Shown here one piece after another: positions 1 through 8,902 of a DNA stretch of 64,000 bases. The position numbers were made by a program, and so were the translations under genes. Position 1 is the stretch's first letter. Every line of letters begins with the position of its first letter. The notes under the pieces were generated by a model. It did not search any database. It saw only the letters and a program-made list of their open reading frames with translations, and was not told the DNA's origin. The DNA comes from Spartinivicinus marinus (GTDB taxonomy: Bacteria > Pseudomonadota > Gammaproteobacteria > Pseudomonadales > Zooshikellaceae), in contig NZ_JAPJZK010000001.1 in the NCBI RefSeq assembly GCF_026309355.1, positions 3,306,501 through 3,370,500 of the forward strand, in the 5' to 3' direction.

Positions 1-658
1 ATAAATTAACACTTAGCTCTGAATAAACTGTTATATTTAATGACTTGAAACAGCTTTGTTGTTTATAAAAGTAAGCAACGGCTACAGGCATTATGGCTAC
101 GTCTACCCGGTTGCGTTGTAGTAGAGTGGTCAACTGAATTAAATCTTTAGCAAGAAAAATATGCTGATGATCTATAAGTGTATGCGGTAATGACATGCCC
201 CTAATAGTTGCTAGTCTGTAGGTGGAAACCTCTTTATCTGACCTAGGTAACTTACCAAACCCGGTAAAAGCTAAAAAGTAACTAAAGTAACTTGGCTCAA
301 TTCTTATTAGATTTGGGTATTCGTCAATATAAACTTCATCTGAAAACATAAAAGTACCATCTAGCTTACCTTTATTGGTTTCACTTAATGTTCGCATAGC
401 AGGTAGCGTAATAATTTTTATTTTGCAACCTATATCAGAAAAAATTAAATTTAAAAATCTATCGATAAAGCCTTGTTGGTTATTAGTATGGTATGGGGGA
501 GATAATGGTGCAGCAAAAGTCAACGGTGTTTTCAGACAGTTAGAAGCAGGAGTAGAAGCTGCATGCAAGTACTGAATATAAACAGTTAGAAATAGTACTA
601 AGTTAAGCCAGGCTGAAAGCTTACATGATAAAATGGAAAAAATATTTTTAATATACAA
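1..658 (-). CDS. Periplasmic solute-binding protein, SBP_bac_3-like, 3' end outside window
   Basis: An open reading frame on the minus strand runs off the left edge. It begins with a hydrophobic stretch ending LTVYIQYLHAA, which looks like a signal peptide. The mature part has the features of type II periplasmic binding proteins: an early APLSPPYH segment, a KGKLDGTFMFSDE motif where the family has a G.xDG segment, and a later RVDVAIMPVAVAY motif. No in-frame ATG exists; TTG at 658 or 691 are the candidate starts, so the start is uncertain. No ABC permease is visible beside it, so it may be an orphan sensor-type binding protein. The reading frame is convincing, the ligand unknown. Confidence 0.7.
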   Translation of the reverse strand, partial: MYIKNIFSILSCKLSAWLNLVLFLTVYIQYLHAASTPASNCLKTPLTFAAPLSPPYHTNNQQGFIDRFLNLIFSDIGCKIKIITLPAMRTLSETNKGKLDGTFMFSDEVYIDEYPNLIRIEPSYFSYFLAFTGFGKLPRSDKEVSTYRLATIRGMSLPHTLIDHQHIFLAKDLIQLTTLLQRNRVDVAIMPVAVAYFYKQQSCFKSLNITVYSELSVNL

Positions 659-822
659 TAAGCAATACCAGTTAATTAATTTATTGTACAAAAACGAGTG
701 TCTAACATCTATATTAAGCTATAAGTGTGTGGAAGCAATTGTTAGTCCAACTAGTGTAGAAAGGGAATAGAGTTGCAGCAAGTTATGGATATAGCTGAAA
801 TGAATGATAATAAGGTAAAGGT

Positions 823-2073
823 ATGAACGTTAAGCAGAGATTTTTCCCTATGCTTGGTGCTCTGATTTTGATGCTGAGCCAAATCTCAGTTGCTGGGGAG
901 GTTGAAGTACTACACTGGTGGACCTCTGGTGGAGAAGCTCGCTCGCTGGACGTGCTCAAACAAAAACTGGTTAAACAGGGCCATAGCTGGAAAGATTTTG
1001 CTGTAGTGGGTGGCAGTGGTGATAAAGCAATGGCGGTATTAAAGTCCAGAGCCCTGTCAGGTTTTCCTCCCACAGCAACACAAATTTTAGGGCATCATAT
1101 TCAAGAGTGGGGCAAACTAGGCCTACTTACAAATTTAGACAAAATTGCTAACGAGCAGAAATGGGAAGCGATATTGCCAGACTTTGTTCGAAAGCTTGTC
1201 AGCTATGGCGGCCATTATGTCGCAGTGCCTGTTAATGTTCATCGGGTAAATTGGCTATGGGTTAATCCAAGATTATTTAAACAAGCAGGAGCCAAGATTC
1301 CCACTAATTTAGATGAGTTTTGGGTGACTCTTGAAACACTTAAAAAAGCAGGTATCACACCCATTGCTCACGGAGACCAATCATGGCAGAACTCGACAGT
1401 GTTTGAACTGTTAATGTTAGCTATGAATGGCGCTGAATTCTATGTTAAGGCATTTGTGGAGCTAGACAATGTAAGTTTAACCAGTGAAAAGATGGTGAAT
1501 GTTTTTACGGCTTTTAGAAAACTCAAGCAGTATATGGATCCAAATACGTTAGATCGAGACTGGAATGCTGCGACTAGCATGGTCATTAATGGTAAAGCCG
1601 CTATGCAAATTATGGGAGATTGGGCAAAGGGGGAGTTTATTACTGAAAAAAAACAGCTCGGTAAAGACTATTTATGTGTTTCAATTCCATCCACATCAAT
1701 GTCTTTTCCTTATGTGGTTGATAGCTTCATTATGTTTGAAATATCTGATCCTGAGAATAAAAAAGCGCAAGCCGACTTAGTCAAAAACATTCTGAATAAA
1801 GAGTTTCAGCAAACATTCAATATGAATAAGGGGTCTATACCTGTTCGCCAAGATATGGTTCTTGATAACTTTGATGCATGTGCTAAGGAGAGTAAAAAGG
1901 TGCTTACCAGTAAAGACGCTAAGATTATACCTAGTCTTTCTCATGGCATGGCTGTTACAACTTATACACAAAATGCAATTTTTGAAGTTATTACTGAATT
2001 TTTTCGAAATGACAAAATCTCACCAAAAGAGGCAACTCGGCAGCTTGGAGCAGCTGTTCAAGCCAGCTTGTAA
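823..2073 (+). CDS. Sugar ABC transporter substrate-binding protein, paralogue 1
   Basis: A 416-residue family 1 extracellular solute-binding protein with an N-terminal signal peptide ending near ISVAG^EVEVLHWW. It shares block after block with the protein at 2476-3729 ([14 protein letters not shown], GHx[24 protein letters not shown], [14 protein letters not shown], NKGSIPVR), so the two are paralogues from a tandem duplication. In Pseudomonas this family binds glucose or mannose for the GtsABC importer. This copy is the more diverged one and is separated from the permease genes by the second copy and about 400 bases, so it may have another ligand or serve as a spare receptor. It appears intact and is translated from ATG. 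Confidence 0.88.
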   Translation: MNVKQRFFPMLGALILMLSQISVAGEVEVLHWWTSGGEARSLDVLKQKLVKQGHSWKDFAVVGGSGDKAMAVLKSRALSGFPPTATQILGHHIQEWGKLGLLTNLDKIANEQKWEAILPDFVRKLVSYGGHYVAVPVNVHRVNWLWVNPRLFKQAGAKIPTNLDEFWVTLETLKKAGITPIAHGDQSWQNSTVFELLMLAMNGAEFYVKAFVELDNVSLTSEKMVNVFTAFRKLKQYMDPNTLDRDWNAATSMVINGKAAMQIMGDWAKGEFITEKKQLGKDYLCVSIPSTSMSFPYVVDSFIMFEISDPENKKAQADLVKNILNKEFQQTFNMNKGSIPVRQDMVLDNFDACAKESKKVLTSKDAKIIPSLSHGMAVTTYTQNAIFEVITEFFRNDKISPKEATRQLGAAVQASL

Positions 2074-2321
2074 TCTCATGCTGCCGTTTGTTCGTTTTTT
2101 GTCATCAATGATTCACTATTATTGTTTAGACTTATCTTTGCTACCAAGGAAGAACTGACTAACTCTGTTTACAGCAATGTTGGAGTGTGACTTTTGTAGC
2201 AAACTGCTTTAACTTAAAGTTAACAGCCCTAAAACACCGCTACTTTTTTGTAACCAAACCTTAATAGATTTGGATGAAAAATATCCAGAACTGCAGCTTC
2301 TTAAAGAATAAGTGCCACACT

Positions 2322-2338
2322 TGTAAGACTTTGTTACA
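2322..2338. promoter_or_regulatory. Inverted repeat upstream of the second sugar-binding gene
   Basis: TGTAA and TTACA are separated by seven bases, about 140 bases before the start codon at 2476. The spacing and arms are suggestive of a dimeric regulator site, possibly HexR-like, but the motif is short and AT-rich, so it could be chance. Confidence 0.25.
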
Positions 2339-2401
2339 TTAGCTTGCGTTATCTTACGTTACATCCTCTAGCGCTCTTAATACACTCCAGGTAGTCGCTA
2401 T

Positions 2402-2417
2402 AGTGCAGGAGTGCACT
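2402..2417. promoter_or_regulatory. Palindrome AGTGCA-GGAG-TGCACT
   Basis: A perfect 6+6 inverted repeat with a four-base centre lies 59 bases before the start of the main sugar-binding gene. It could be an operator or a leader hairpin. Nothing else in the sequence decides which. Confidence 0.25.
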
Positions 2418-2475
2418 CTTTAGGGGCATTTGTCAGAGACAGACGACGATAATAATTATTTACAGGGTCTGATTT

Positions 2476-3729
2476 ATGAAAAAATTTAAAAAGTCATTAC
2501 TTGCCATTGCTGCTTCCAGTGTTATGAGCTTAAGTGCCTATGCTGGTGAAGTAGAGGTATTGCATTGGTGGACTTCTGGTGGTGAGGCCAAGTCTGTCGC
2601 AGTACTGAAAGAACTGCTTGAAAAACAAGGCCATACCTGGAAAGACTTCGCTGTCGCTGGAGGCGGTGGTGAAAGTGCGATGACTGTATTGAAGTCTCGT
2701 GCAGTTTCCGGAAACCCTCCTTCTGCAGCACAAATTAAGGGGTTAGATATCCAAGAGTGGGGAGAACTAGGCTTCCTTACTGATCTGGATAAAGTGGCAG
2801 AGGAGAACAAGTGGTCTTCTTTAATGCCTGAAATTGTCAGTAAAGTCATGAAGTATGATGACCAGTATGTGGCTGTGCCTGTCAATGTGCACAGAGTAAA
2901 CTGGTTATGGGTTAACCCAGAAATCTTCAAAAAAGCTGGTGCAAAAGTACCGACTACTTGGGCTGAATTTAAAGAAGCTGCTGAAAAAATCAAAAAAGCG
3001 GGTTTTGTACCTTTAGCACATGGTGGTCAAGCTTGGCAGGATGCAACTGTATTTGAATCAGTGGCATTAGGCGTTGGTGGTCCAGAGTTTTTCCGAAAAG
3101 CTTTTGTTGAACATGACATGAAAACCTTGCAAAGCGACAAGATGGTTGAGGTGTTCGAGGTATTCAAAAGCTTGAAGCAATATATGGATAAAGATGCGCC
3201 AGGTCGTGACTGGAATATTGCCACTTCTATGGTAATTAAAGGTGAAGCGGCTATGCAGCTGATGGGTGACTGGGCTAAAGGTGAGTTTGCTGCAGCAGGC
3301 AAAAAACCAGGCAAAGATTACCTCTGTGTACCTGCGCCAGGCACACAAAACAGCTTTACCTTTAACATTGATAGTTTTGCCATGTTTAATGTGAAAGATC
3401 CAGAAAACAAAAAGGCGCAGGCTGCCTTGGCAAAAACCATCCTTGAGCCTGAGTTCCAAGAAGTCTTCAACCTAAACAAAGGATCAATTCCTGTACGCTT
3501 AGGCATGAATATGGAGAAGTTTGATAGTTGTGCCAAAGACTCCATGAATAGTTTTGTATCTACCAGTAAGTCTGGTGGGCTAGTACCAAGTATGGCTCAT
3601 GGCATGTCTACAACTTCCTATATACAAGGTGCAATTTTTGATGTGGTCTCTAACTACTTTAACAGTGATAAAATAACTGCTAAAGAAGCTACTCAAAAAT
3701 TAGCCAAGGCTGTGAAAGCCAGTATATAA
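2476..3729 (+). CDS. gtsA: Sugar ABC transporter substrate-binding protein, paralogue 2 (GtsA-like)
   Basis: A 417-residue periplasmic binding protein with a clear signal peptide ([20 protein letters not shown], then EVEVLHWW). It belongs to the family 1 solute-binding proteins that capture a hexose, typically glucose or mannose, and hand it to an ABC permease. The length and the conserved [14 protein letters not shown] and MGDWAKGEF blocks match the Pseudomonas glucose-binding protein type. Both permeases and an ATPase follow on the same strand at 3881-6820, so this is the natural receptor of that transporter. A strong hairpin lies just after the stop, which often keeps binding-protein mRNA in excess of permease mRNA. 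The sugar is inferred from family and neighbouring glucose genes. Confidence 0.9.
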   Translation: MKKFKKSLLAIAASSVMSLSAYAGEVEVLHWWTSGGEAKSVAVLKELLEKQGHTWKDFAVAGGGGESAMTVLKSRAVSGNPPSAAQIKGLDIQEWGELGFLTDLDKVAEENKWSSLMPEIVSKVMKYDDQYVAVPVNVHRVNWLWVNPEIFKKAGAKVPTTWAEFKEAAEKIKKAGFVPLAHGGQAWQDATVFESVALGVGGPEFFRKAFVEHDMKTLQSDKMVEVFEVFKSLKQYMDKDAPGRDWNIATSMVIKGEAAMQLMGDWAKGEFAAAGKKPGKDYLCVPAPGTQNSFTFNIDSFAMFNVKDPENKKAQAALAKTILEPEFQEVFNLNKGSIPVRLGMNMEKFDSCAKDSMNSFVSTSKSGGLVPSMAHGMSTTSYIQGAIFDVVSNYFNSDKITAKEATQKLAKAVKASI

Positions 3730-3735
3730 GAAGTC

Positions 3736-3775
3736 AATGCCAACAGTGGAAGATAATACGGCTGCTGTTGGCATT
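3736..3775 (+). terminator. Intercistronic hairpin after binding-protein gene
   Basis: An 11-base stem (AATGCCAACAG / CTGTTGGCATT) starts seven bases after the stop codon. Only a weak T run follows, so it is more likely an mRNA-stabilising or partial-termination hairpin than a full terminator. Confidence 0.55.
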
Positions 3776-3880
3776 TAGGATTACTCCATAATCCATATTA
3801 AATTGCTGACAAAAAATATTAGTCTGATTTATCAGGTTAAGGCTCTATAAACAGCGTTACAGTATAAGAGAGCTTGTACT

Positions 3881-4810
3881 ATGAGTGTGCATGCAGAAGA
3901 GATGCAAGTGGTTATTGCTAAAACAAAAAAGAAGCCGCTTGATTTTATTGCGGATCAAATTCCTAAGTTGGTGCTTTCACCAACTATTTTAATGACCATA
4001 GTGTTTATCTATGGATATGTTATCTGGACCGGTGTACTTTCTTTCACTAAATCCAGCTTTTTGCCCAATTATAAATTTGCAGGAACTTTGCAGTACGAAA
4101 AATTATTTGAAAATGAACGCTGGGGCGTAGCGGTAGATAATTTATTCATATTTGGTGGTTTATTTATCTTAATTTGTCTGGCGCTAGGCATATTTATGGC
4201 TATTTTGCTGGATCAGCGTATTCGTGCTGAAGGTGCTATAAGAACAGTGTTTCTTTACCCTATGGCGCTTTCTTTTATTGTAACTGGTACAGCCTGGAAA
4301 TGGATTTTAAACCCTGGTTTAGGCCTGGAGCGTCTAGTGAAAGACATGGGGTTTGAAAATTTCACCTTTGATTGGTTAATTAACTCTGATATGGCTATTT
4401 ATACCCTGGTAATAGCCGCGGTGTGGCAGTCTTCCGGGTTTGTTATGGCATTATTTTTGGCTGGTTTACGATCAATTGATAGCTCAATAATCAAAGCTGC
4501 TCAAATTGATGGCGCCAGTTTACCAAAAATCTATTTGCGGATTATTTTACCCAGCTTACGTCCTGTATTTTTCAGTGCTTTTATTATCCTTTGCCATATT
4601 GCCATCAAGAGCTTCGACTTGGTTAAAGCATTAACCAATGGTGGGCCTGGCTATTCAACTGACTTACCTGCAACCTTTATGTATGCGTTCTCATTTACCC
4701 GTGGCCAAATTGGGTTAGGTTCTGCCAGTGCAATGATGATGTTAGCTGGTGTGTTAGCGATTTTAATTCCTTATTTATATTCAGAGCTGAGAGGTACCCG
4801 CAATGCATGA
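3881..4810 (+). CDS. gtsB: Sugar ABC transporter permease (GtsB-like)
   Basis: A 309-residue inner-membrane permease of the MalF/UgpA class with about six transmembrane segments. The binding-protein-dependent transport signature (EAA loop) is visible as AAQIDGASLPKIYLRIILPSL near residues 207-227, where the ATPase docks. It is the first of two permease genes in the operon; its last eight bases overlap the start of the next gene, indicating translational coupling. Together with the partners at 4803 and 5702 and the binding protein at 2476 it should form a hexose importer. Confidence 0.9.
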   Translation: MSVHAEEMQVVIAKTKKKPLDFIADQIPKLVLSPTILMTIVFIYGYVIWTGVLSFTKSSFLPNYKFAGTLQYEKLFENERWGVAVDNLFIFGGLFILICLALGIFMAILLDQRIRAEGAIRTVFLYPMALSFIVTGTAWKWILNPGLGLERLVKDMGFENFTFDWLINSDMAIYTLVIAAVWQSSGFVMALFLAGLRSIDSSIIKAAQIDGASLPKIYLRIILPSLRPVFFSAFIILCHIAIKSFDLVKALTNGGPGYSTDLPATFMYAFSFTRGQIGLGSASAMMMLAGVLAILIPYLYSELRGTRNA

Positions 4811-5687
4811 TAGTACTGTATTAGGGCCACAAACCTCTTCTGCAAAATTGGGGCGGGTATTTATTTACGCTATTTTGGCATTTTTAGTGCTGTTTTACTT
4901 GATGCCATTGGTGGTTATGTTTTTAACATCAGTTAAAAGCATGGCTGATATTCGTACTGGTACTTTAATATCCTGGCCAAAAGAGTTTGTGTTTGATGCT
5001 TGGGGCAAGGCTTGGTCCAGTGCTTGTACTGGGGTAGCTTGTGAAGGGGTTTCAGGCTACTTTTTTAACTCGCTAAAAATTGTTTTGCCTGCAGTCCTTA
5101 TCTCGACTTTTCTTGGTGCACTAAATGGCTATGTATTAACCAAGTGGAAGTTTAAAGGTAGCGACTTATTTTTTGGTCTGTTGCTATTTGGCTGTTTTAT
5201 TCCCTTCCAAGTAGTGCTATTGCCTATGGCGCAAACGCTAGGCTGGTTAGGTTTAGCCAATACTACAGCAGGCCTAGTATTTGTTCATGTGGTTTATGGA
5301 ATGGCATTTACTACTTTATTTTTTCGTAATTTCTATGTGTCGGTGCCTTCAGAGCTAGTGAGTGCTGCTAAAATTGACGGGGCTGGTTTCTTTACAATTT
5401 TTTGGCGAATTTTATTACCTGTTTCTACACCAATTATTGTAGTTTGTGTTATTTGGCAGTTTACTCAAATCTGGAATGACTTCCTGTTTGGTGTTGTTTA
5501 TGCTGCAGGTGATACACAGCCAATAACAGTTGCATTGAATAACTTGGTTAATACCAGCACTGGTGTGAAAGAATATAATGTTGAAATGGCTGCTGCCATC
5601 ATTGCTGCATTACCTACTTTGTTAGTGTATGTTCTGGCTGGCAAGTACTTTGTGCGTGGTTTAACTGCTGGGTCTGTTAAGGGGTAA
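4803..5687 (+). CDS. gtsC: Sugar ABC transporter permease (GtsC-like)
   Basis: A 294-residue permease of the MalG/UgpE class. The first transmembrane helix is at residues 17-40, and the EAA-type loop reads AAKIDGAGFFTIFWRILLP near residues 189-207. The ATG overlaps the end of the upstream permease by eight bases, and the ATPase gene starts 15 bases after its stop. A short cysteine-containing periplasmic segment (SACTGVACEG) follows the first helix. It is the second membrane subunit of the sugar importer. Confidence 0.9.
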   Translation: MHDSTVLGPQTSSAKLGRVFIYAILAFLVLFYLMPLVVMFLTSVKSMADIRTGTLISWPKEFVFDAWGKAWSSACTGVACEGVSGYFFNSLKIVLPAVLISTFLGALNGYVLTKWKFKGSDLFFGLLLFGCFIPFQVVLLPMAQTLGWLGLANTTAGLVFVHVVYGMAFTTLFFRNFYVSVPSELVSAAKIDGAGFFTIFWRILLPVSTPIIVVCVIWQFTQIWNDFLFGVVYAAGDTQPITVALNNLVNTSTGVKEYNVEMAAAIIAALPTLLVYVLAGKYFVRGLTAGSVKG

Positions 5688-5701
5688 TGGAGGGATAAAT
5701 A

Positions 5702-6820
5702 ATGGCTGCTTTAACTATTGATAATGTAAAAAAACGCTATGGTGATCACGAAGTATTAAAAGGCATTGATATCGCCATAGATCGTGGTGAGTTTTTGATT
5801 TTAGTAGGGCCATCTGGTTGTGGTAAATCTACCCTGATGAACTCAATTGCTGGCCTTGATAATATTTCTGATGGCCGAATTTTAATTGATGGCAATGACG
5901 TTACTAACAGCGCACCAAAAGACCGGGATATTGCGATGGTGTTTCAGTCTTATGCGTTATACCCCAATATGAAGGTACGAGATAACATTGCGTTTGGTTT
6001 GGAAATGCGGGGTGTTTCTAAGCAGGAGCGTGCTCAAGAGGTAGAGCGAGTAGCGAAAATGTTGCAGATTGAGCATTTGCTTGATCGTAAACCAGCCCAC
6101 TTATCAGGTGGACAGCGGCAGCGGGTAGCGATGGGACGTGCCTTGGCCAGAAAACCGCAAATTTATTTATTTGATGAGCCTCTCAGTAACCTAGATGCCA
6201 AGCTCCGGGTTGAAATGCGTACAGAAATTAAAAAACTGCACAAGCGTTTAGGCACCACTATTGTTTATGTAACTCACGATCAAATCGAAGCACTAACCTT
6301 AGCTGACCGTATTGCAGTTATGAAAGATGGTGAGTTACAACAGTTGGGCACGCCAAAAGAAATCTATGATGATCCAGCTAACCGATTTGTAGCTGGTTTT
6401 ATGGGCTCACCAGGAATGAACTTTATTCCTGCGCAAATTGTGGAGTCTGATACAGGCTTGCAAATTGAAGTGAGTTATCAGGGGGGGCAACCACAGTTAT
6501 TACCAGTGCCTGAGCGTTGCCAAGGGCTTTCAAGTTGGGTTGGCAAGCAAGTAATTTTAGGTATTCGCCCAGAGCAAATTACTGAGCCACTTCCTCATTT
6601 AGTATCAAAGCCACTTAATCGGACAATCTCATGTCCTATTCATGTTACTGAACCAATGGGGTCTGACACGTTAGTTATGTCAGAGCTAAATGGAGTGGAG
6701 ATTTCTGCCAGAGTTTCCCCTGACTGTGATGCTCGACCAGATGCACTATTGGACTTAAGTTTTGATATGAGCAAAGCGGTGTTTTTTGATCCTAATACTG
6801 ACGAACGTATTGATCACTAA
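5702..6820 (+). CDS. ugpC: Sugar ABC transporter ATP-binding protein (UgpC/MsmK/MalK type)
   Basis: A 372-residue ATPase. The nucleotide-binding domain shows Walker A GPSGCGKST near residue 37, the Q-loop VFQSYALYPNM, the ABC signature LSGGQRQRVAMGRALA, Walker B IYLFDEPLSNLDA and the switch histidine VTHDQIEA. The C-terminal third is the MalK/UgpC-type regulatory OB-fold domain (GIRPEQI). It ends the transporter operon and is followed by a strong terminator. ATPases of this type often serve several sugar systems, so the symbol marks the class and not glycerol-phosphate specificity. Confidence 0.92.
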   Translation: MAALTIDNVKKRYGDHEVLKGIDIAIDRGEFLILVGPSGCGKSTLMNSIAGLDNISDGRILIDGNDVTNSAPKDRDIAMVFQSYALYPNMKVRDNIAFGLEMRGVSKQERAQEVERVAKMLQIEHLLDRKPAHLSGGQRQRVAMGRALARKPQIYLFDEPLSNLDAKLRVEMRTEIKKLHKRLGTTIVYVTHDQIEALTLADRIAVMKDGELQQLGTPKEIYDDPANRFVAGFMGSPGMNFIPAQIVESDTGLQIEVSYQGGQPQLLPVPERCQGLSSWVGKQVILGIRPEQITEPLPHLVSKPLNRTISCPIHVTEPMGSDTLVMSELNGVEISARVSPDCDARPDALLDLSFDMSKAVFFDPNTDERIDH

Positions 6821-6861
6821 TTCCTTTCTAAGTATTGCACTAAAACTTATATTCTAAACAT

Positions 6862-6896
6862 AAAAAAAGGCAAGCTATTACAGCTTGCCTTTTTTA
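6862..6896. terminator. Bidirectional rho-independent terminator
   Basis: A stem GGCAAGCT / AGCTTGCC with five-base loop is flanked by an A run on the left and a T run on the right. It can end the transporter operon on the plus strand and the cold-shock gene on the minus strand. Confidence 0.88.
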
Positions 6897-6909
6897 TGTT
6901 TAGAAACTG

Positions 6910-7119
6910 TTAGATAGCAACAATATTCTCAGCCTGAGGGCCCTTTTGGCCTTGAGTTACAGTGAACTCAACCTGTTGGCCTTCAGTTAGTGTTTTGAAG
7001 CCAGAACTCATGATTGCACTAAAGTGTGCGAATACATCAGGTCCAGATTTTTGCTCAATAAATCCAAAACCCTTTGATTCGTTGAACCATTTAACTGTGC
7101 CAGTAGTTACATTAGACAT
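6910..7119 (-). CDS. Cold-shock protein (CspA family)
   Basis: A 69-residue single-stranded nucleic-acid chaperone of the CspA family. The RNP1 motif KGFGFI and RNP2-like motif DVFAHFSAI are intact, and the C-terminus [10 protein letters not shown] is typical. An in-frame ATG 48 bases further upstream would give an atypical N-terminal extension; the start at [14 protein letters not shown] is chosen because it matches family length and has AGGA about 11 bases upstream. The gene has a long AT-rich upstream region, as cold-shock genes often do. Which paralogue it is cannot be told. Confidence 0.93.
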   Translation of the reverse strand: MSNVTTGTVKWFNESKGFGFIEQKSGPDVFAHFSAIMSSGFKTLTEGQQVEFTVTQGQKGPQAENIVAI

Positions 7120-7439
7120 AAAATTAATATCCTGTAGATAAAGTATAAGGGTGCCCATATAAGGCATGCATAGCGGGAAAAACAGACTTAGATTTAGAAA
7201 CTACAGGACGAAGAACAGCTAAGATGCAACGAAATGAAGAGTATAAACAATAGGCTAACTTTCAAGCTATGGCTATAGTATAGACCACAGTGCTGAAAGT
7301 CAAACAGCTTATCAATATATTTGGGGTTTTATGTTAAATACCGCCAAGGGGGTAGTTCACTGGTAAAATAAGTCTCCACCAAACATAGGCAGAGCTTATA
7401 TGCTATTTTTAGTTAATAGTAATTAAATTTACATTCGCT

Positions 7440-8210
7440 ATGCCTATTCTGCTTATCCTTTTAAGGATAATTTTGATTTATATCTTTTCTGTCTGTTCTA
7501 TGGCTATGGCAGAGAAGGAACATGATTATTTATTAGCGACTGAGCCTTGGCCTCCTCATTTTGGTCCAAAGCTGCCCGATGAAGGTTACTTTGCTGATAT
7601 TATCTATCAGGCTTTTCAACAAGTAGGCAAAACCGCAGGCATTTTATATACATCATGGAATAGAGCTTTTGAGTTAGGCAAGAAGGGCAAATACGATGGG
7701 TTGGTTGGAGCTTTTTATGCCAAAGAACGAGAAAAACTGTTTAGCTATTCAAAACCTATATCAAGTAGTAACTTGGTTTTTTTTCAAAAAAAGGGAGAGC
7801 AGATAAGCTATAACACCCTGAGAGACTTATCTCCATATCGAATCGGTACTGTTAGAGGTTACCACTATACAGATGAGTTCAATAAAGCTGACTACTTGCA
7901 AAAGCTGGAAGAGGTCCATACTGAGCGAAACATAAATTTACTGTTAATTGGTCGATTAGATCTTATTGTGGCAGAAGAGAAGGTAGCTCAGTATCTGCTT
8001 AAAACAAAATTTAAAAATAAAAATTTGGATGTAGATATATTGGATAAGCCATTAGTAACCCACAAACTATTTTTAATGATACCTAAAGAATCCCATAAGC
8101 ATGATAGTGTATTAGCTGACTTTAATCGGGGTTTTAGTTTACTGATGCAGCAGGGAAAGGTAAGAGAAATAATGAAAAAACATGGCTGGGATGTTAATGA
8201 ATCTAAATAA
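7440..8210 (+). CDS. Periplasmic amino-acid-type solute-binding protein (SBP_bac_3)
   Basis: A 256-residue protein with an N-terminal hydrophobic signal region ending SMAMA^EKEHDY. The binding domain has the family features TEPWPPHF, GYFADIIYQAF, KKGKYDGLVGAFYAKER and GTVRGYHYTDEF. There is no permease or ATPase gene nearby, so this is an orphan binding protein that may act as a sensor, or share a transporter encoded elsewhere. A broken second copy follows directly at 8211-8762. The ligand cannot be told. Confidence 0.85.
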   Translation: MPILLILLRIILIYIFSVCSMAMAEKEHDYLLATEPWPPHFGPKLPDEGYFADIIYQAFQQVGKTAGILYTSWNRAFELGKKGKYDGLVGAFYAKEREKLFSYSKPISSSNLVFFQKKGEQISYNTLRDLSPYRIGTVRGYHYTDEFNKADYLQKLEEVHTERNINLLLIGRLDLIVAEEKVAQYLLKTKFKNKNLDVDILDKPLVTHKLFLMIPKESHKHDSVLADFNRGFSLLMQQGKVREIMKKHGWDVNESK

Positions 8211-8762
8211 TGGGTAAAGAAGGGAAAGTATGATGGTATTTTAGGTGGGTTTTATAAAAAAGAGCGAGAAGAGTATTTTTTGTACTCAACGCCTATTTCG
8301 AAGTCAATTATGGCTTTATACACTAAAAAAGGTAGTGATGTACTCTTGGAGTATAAATCATTAGAAGAGCTTAAGGGGTATTTGATTGGAGTGGTTAGAG
8401 GCTATCACTATACTGATAGTTTTGCTGCAGCAAGCTATTTAACTAAATTGGAAGAGGTGCACAGTGAGGTGAATTTGAAATTACTTTATTTGAATAGAAT
8501 ACACATAATTGCAGGTAGTAGATTAGTGTTACACAATTTAACTGAAAGGAAATTTTCTGAATATAAAGGACAGCTGATTGAACTTAAACCACCTTTAAAA
8601 GAAAACAGTCTGTATGTGTTATTTGCTAAACAAGCAGAAAGAGCCAAAGTATTTCAGAAGGCCTTTGAGAAAGGACTTGTCAAGTTAAAGCAATCTGGAA
8701 AAATAGCCGAAATTATGGCAAAACACGGTTTTGCTGATATGGATGTTATCGGGTTGGAATAG
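8211..8762 (+). pseudogene. 5'-truncated copy of the upstream solute-binding protein
   Basis: The reading frame continues directly after the TAA of the upstream gene and starts in the middle of the protein: VKKGKYDGILGGFYKKERE aligns with residues about 79-98 of the intact copy (KKGKYDGLVGAFYAKERE). Later blocks also match (VVRGYHYTDSF, KLEEVHSEVNLKLL, KIAEIMAKHGF). The signal peptide and the first 75 or so residues are missing, and there is no ribosome binding site. TTG at 8280 would give a 160-residue cytoplasmic fragment. It looks like a tandem duplicate that lost its 5' part, now a remnant. Confidence 0.8.
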
Positions 8763-8780
8763 TTTATATAAGGCAAAAAA

Positions 8781-8799
8781 AAGGGTACTAAAAGTACCC
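8781..8799 (-). terminator. Terminator downstream of pykA
   Basis: Stem GGGTAC / GTACCC with a five-base loop. On the minus strand it is followed by a run of eight T residues, as expected for the end of the gap-pyk transcript. It also sits just after the truncated binding-protein copy on the other strand. Confidence 0.75.
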
Positions 8800-8902
8800 T
8801 CTAAAAAGTCCACAGGACTGAAAACAGCCTTGCACTTGGGAGCTTAAGTAAAATTTCCCATGATTCTCTAAACCAGTAAAAGTGATTATGGCTTTTACTA
8901 AC

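Noticed and set aside
375-575. Plus-strand frame of 66 codons at the left edge
   Set aside because: The opposite strand carries a clear solute-binding protein with signal peptide; the plus frame has no family pattern.
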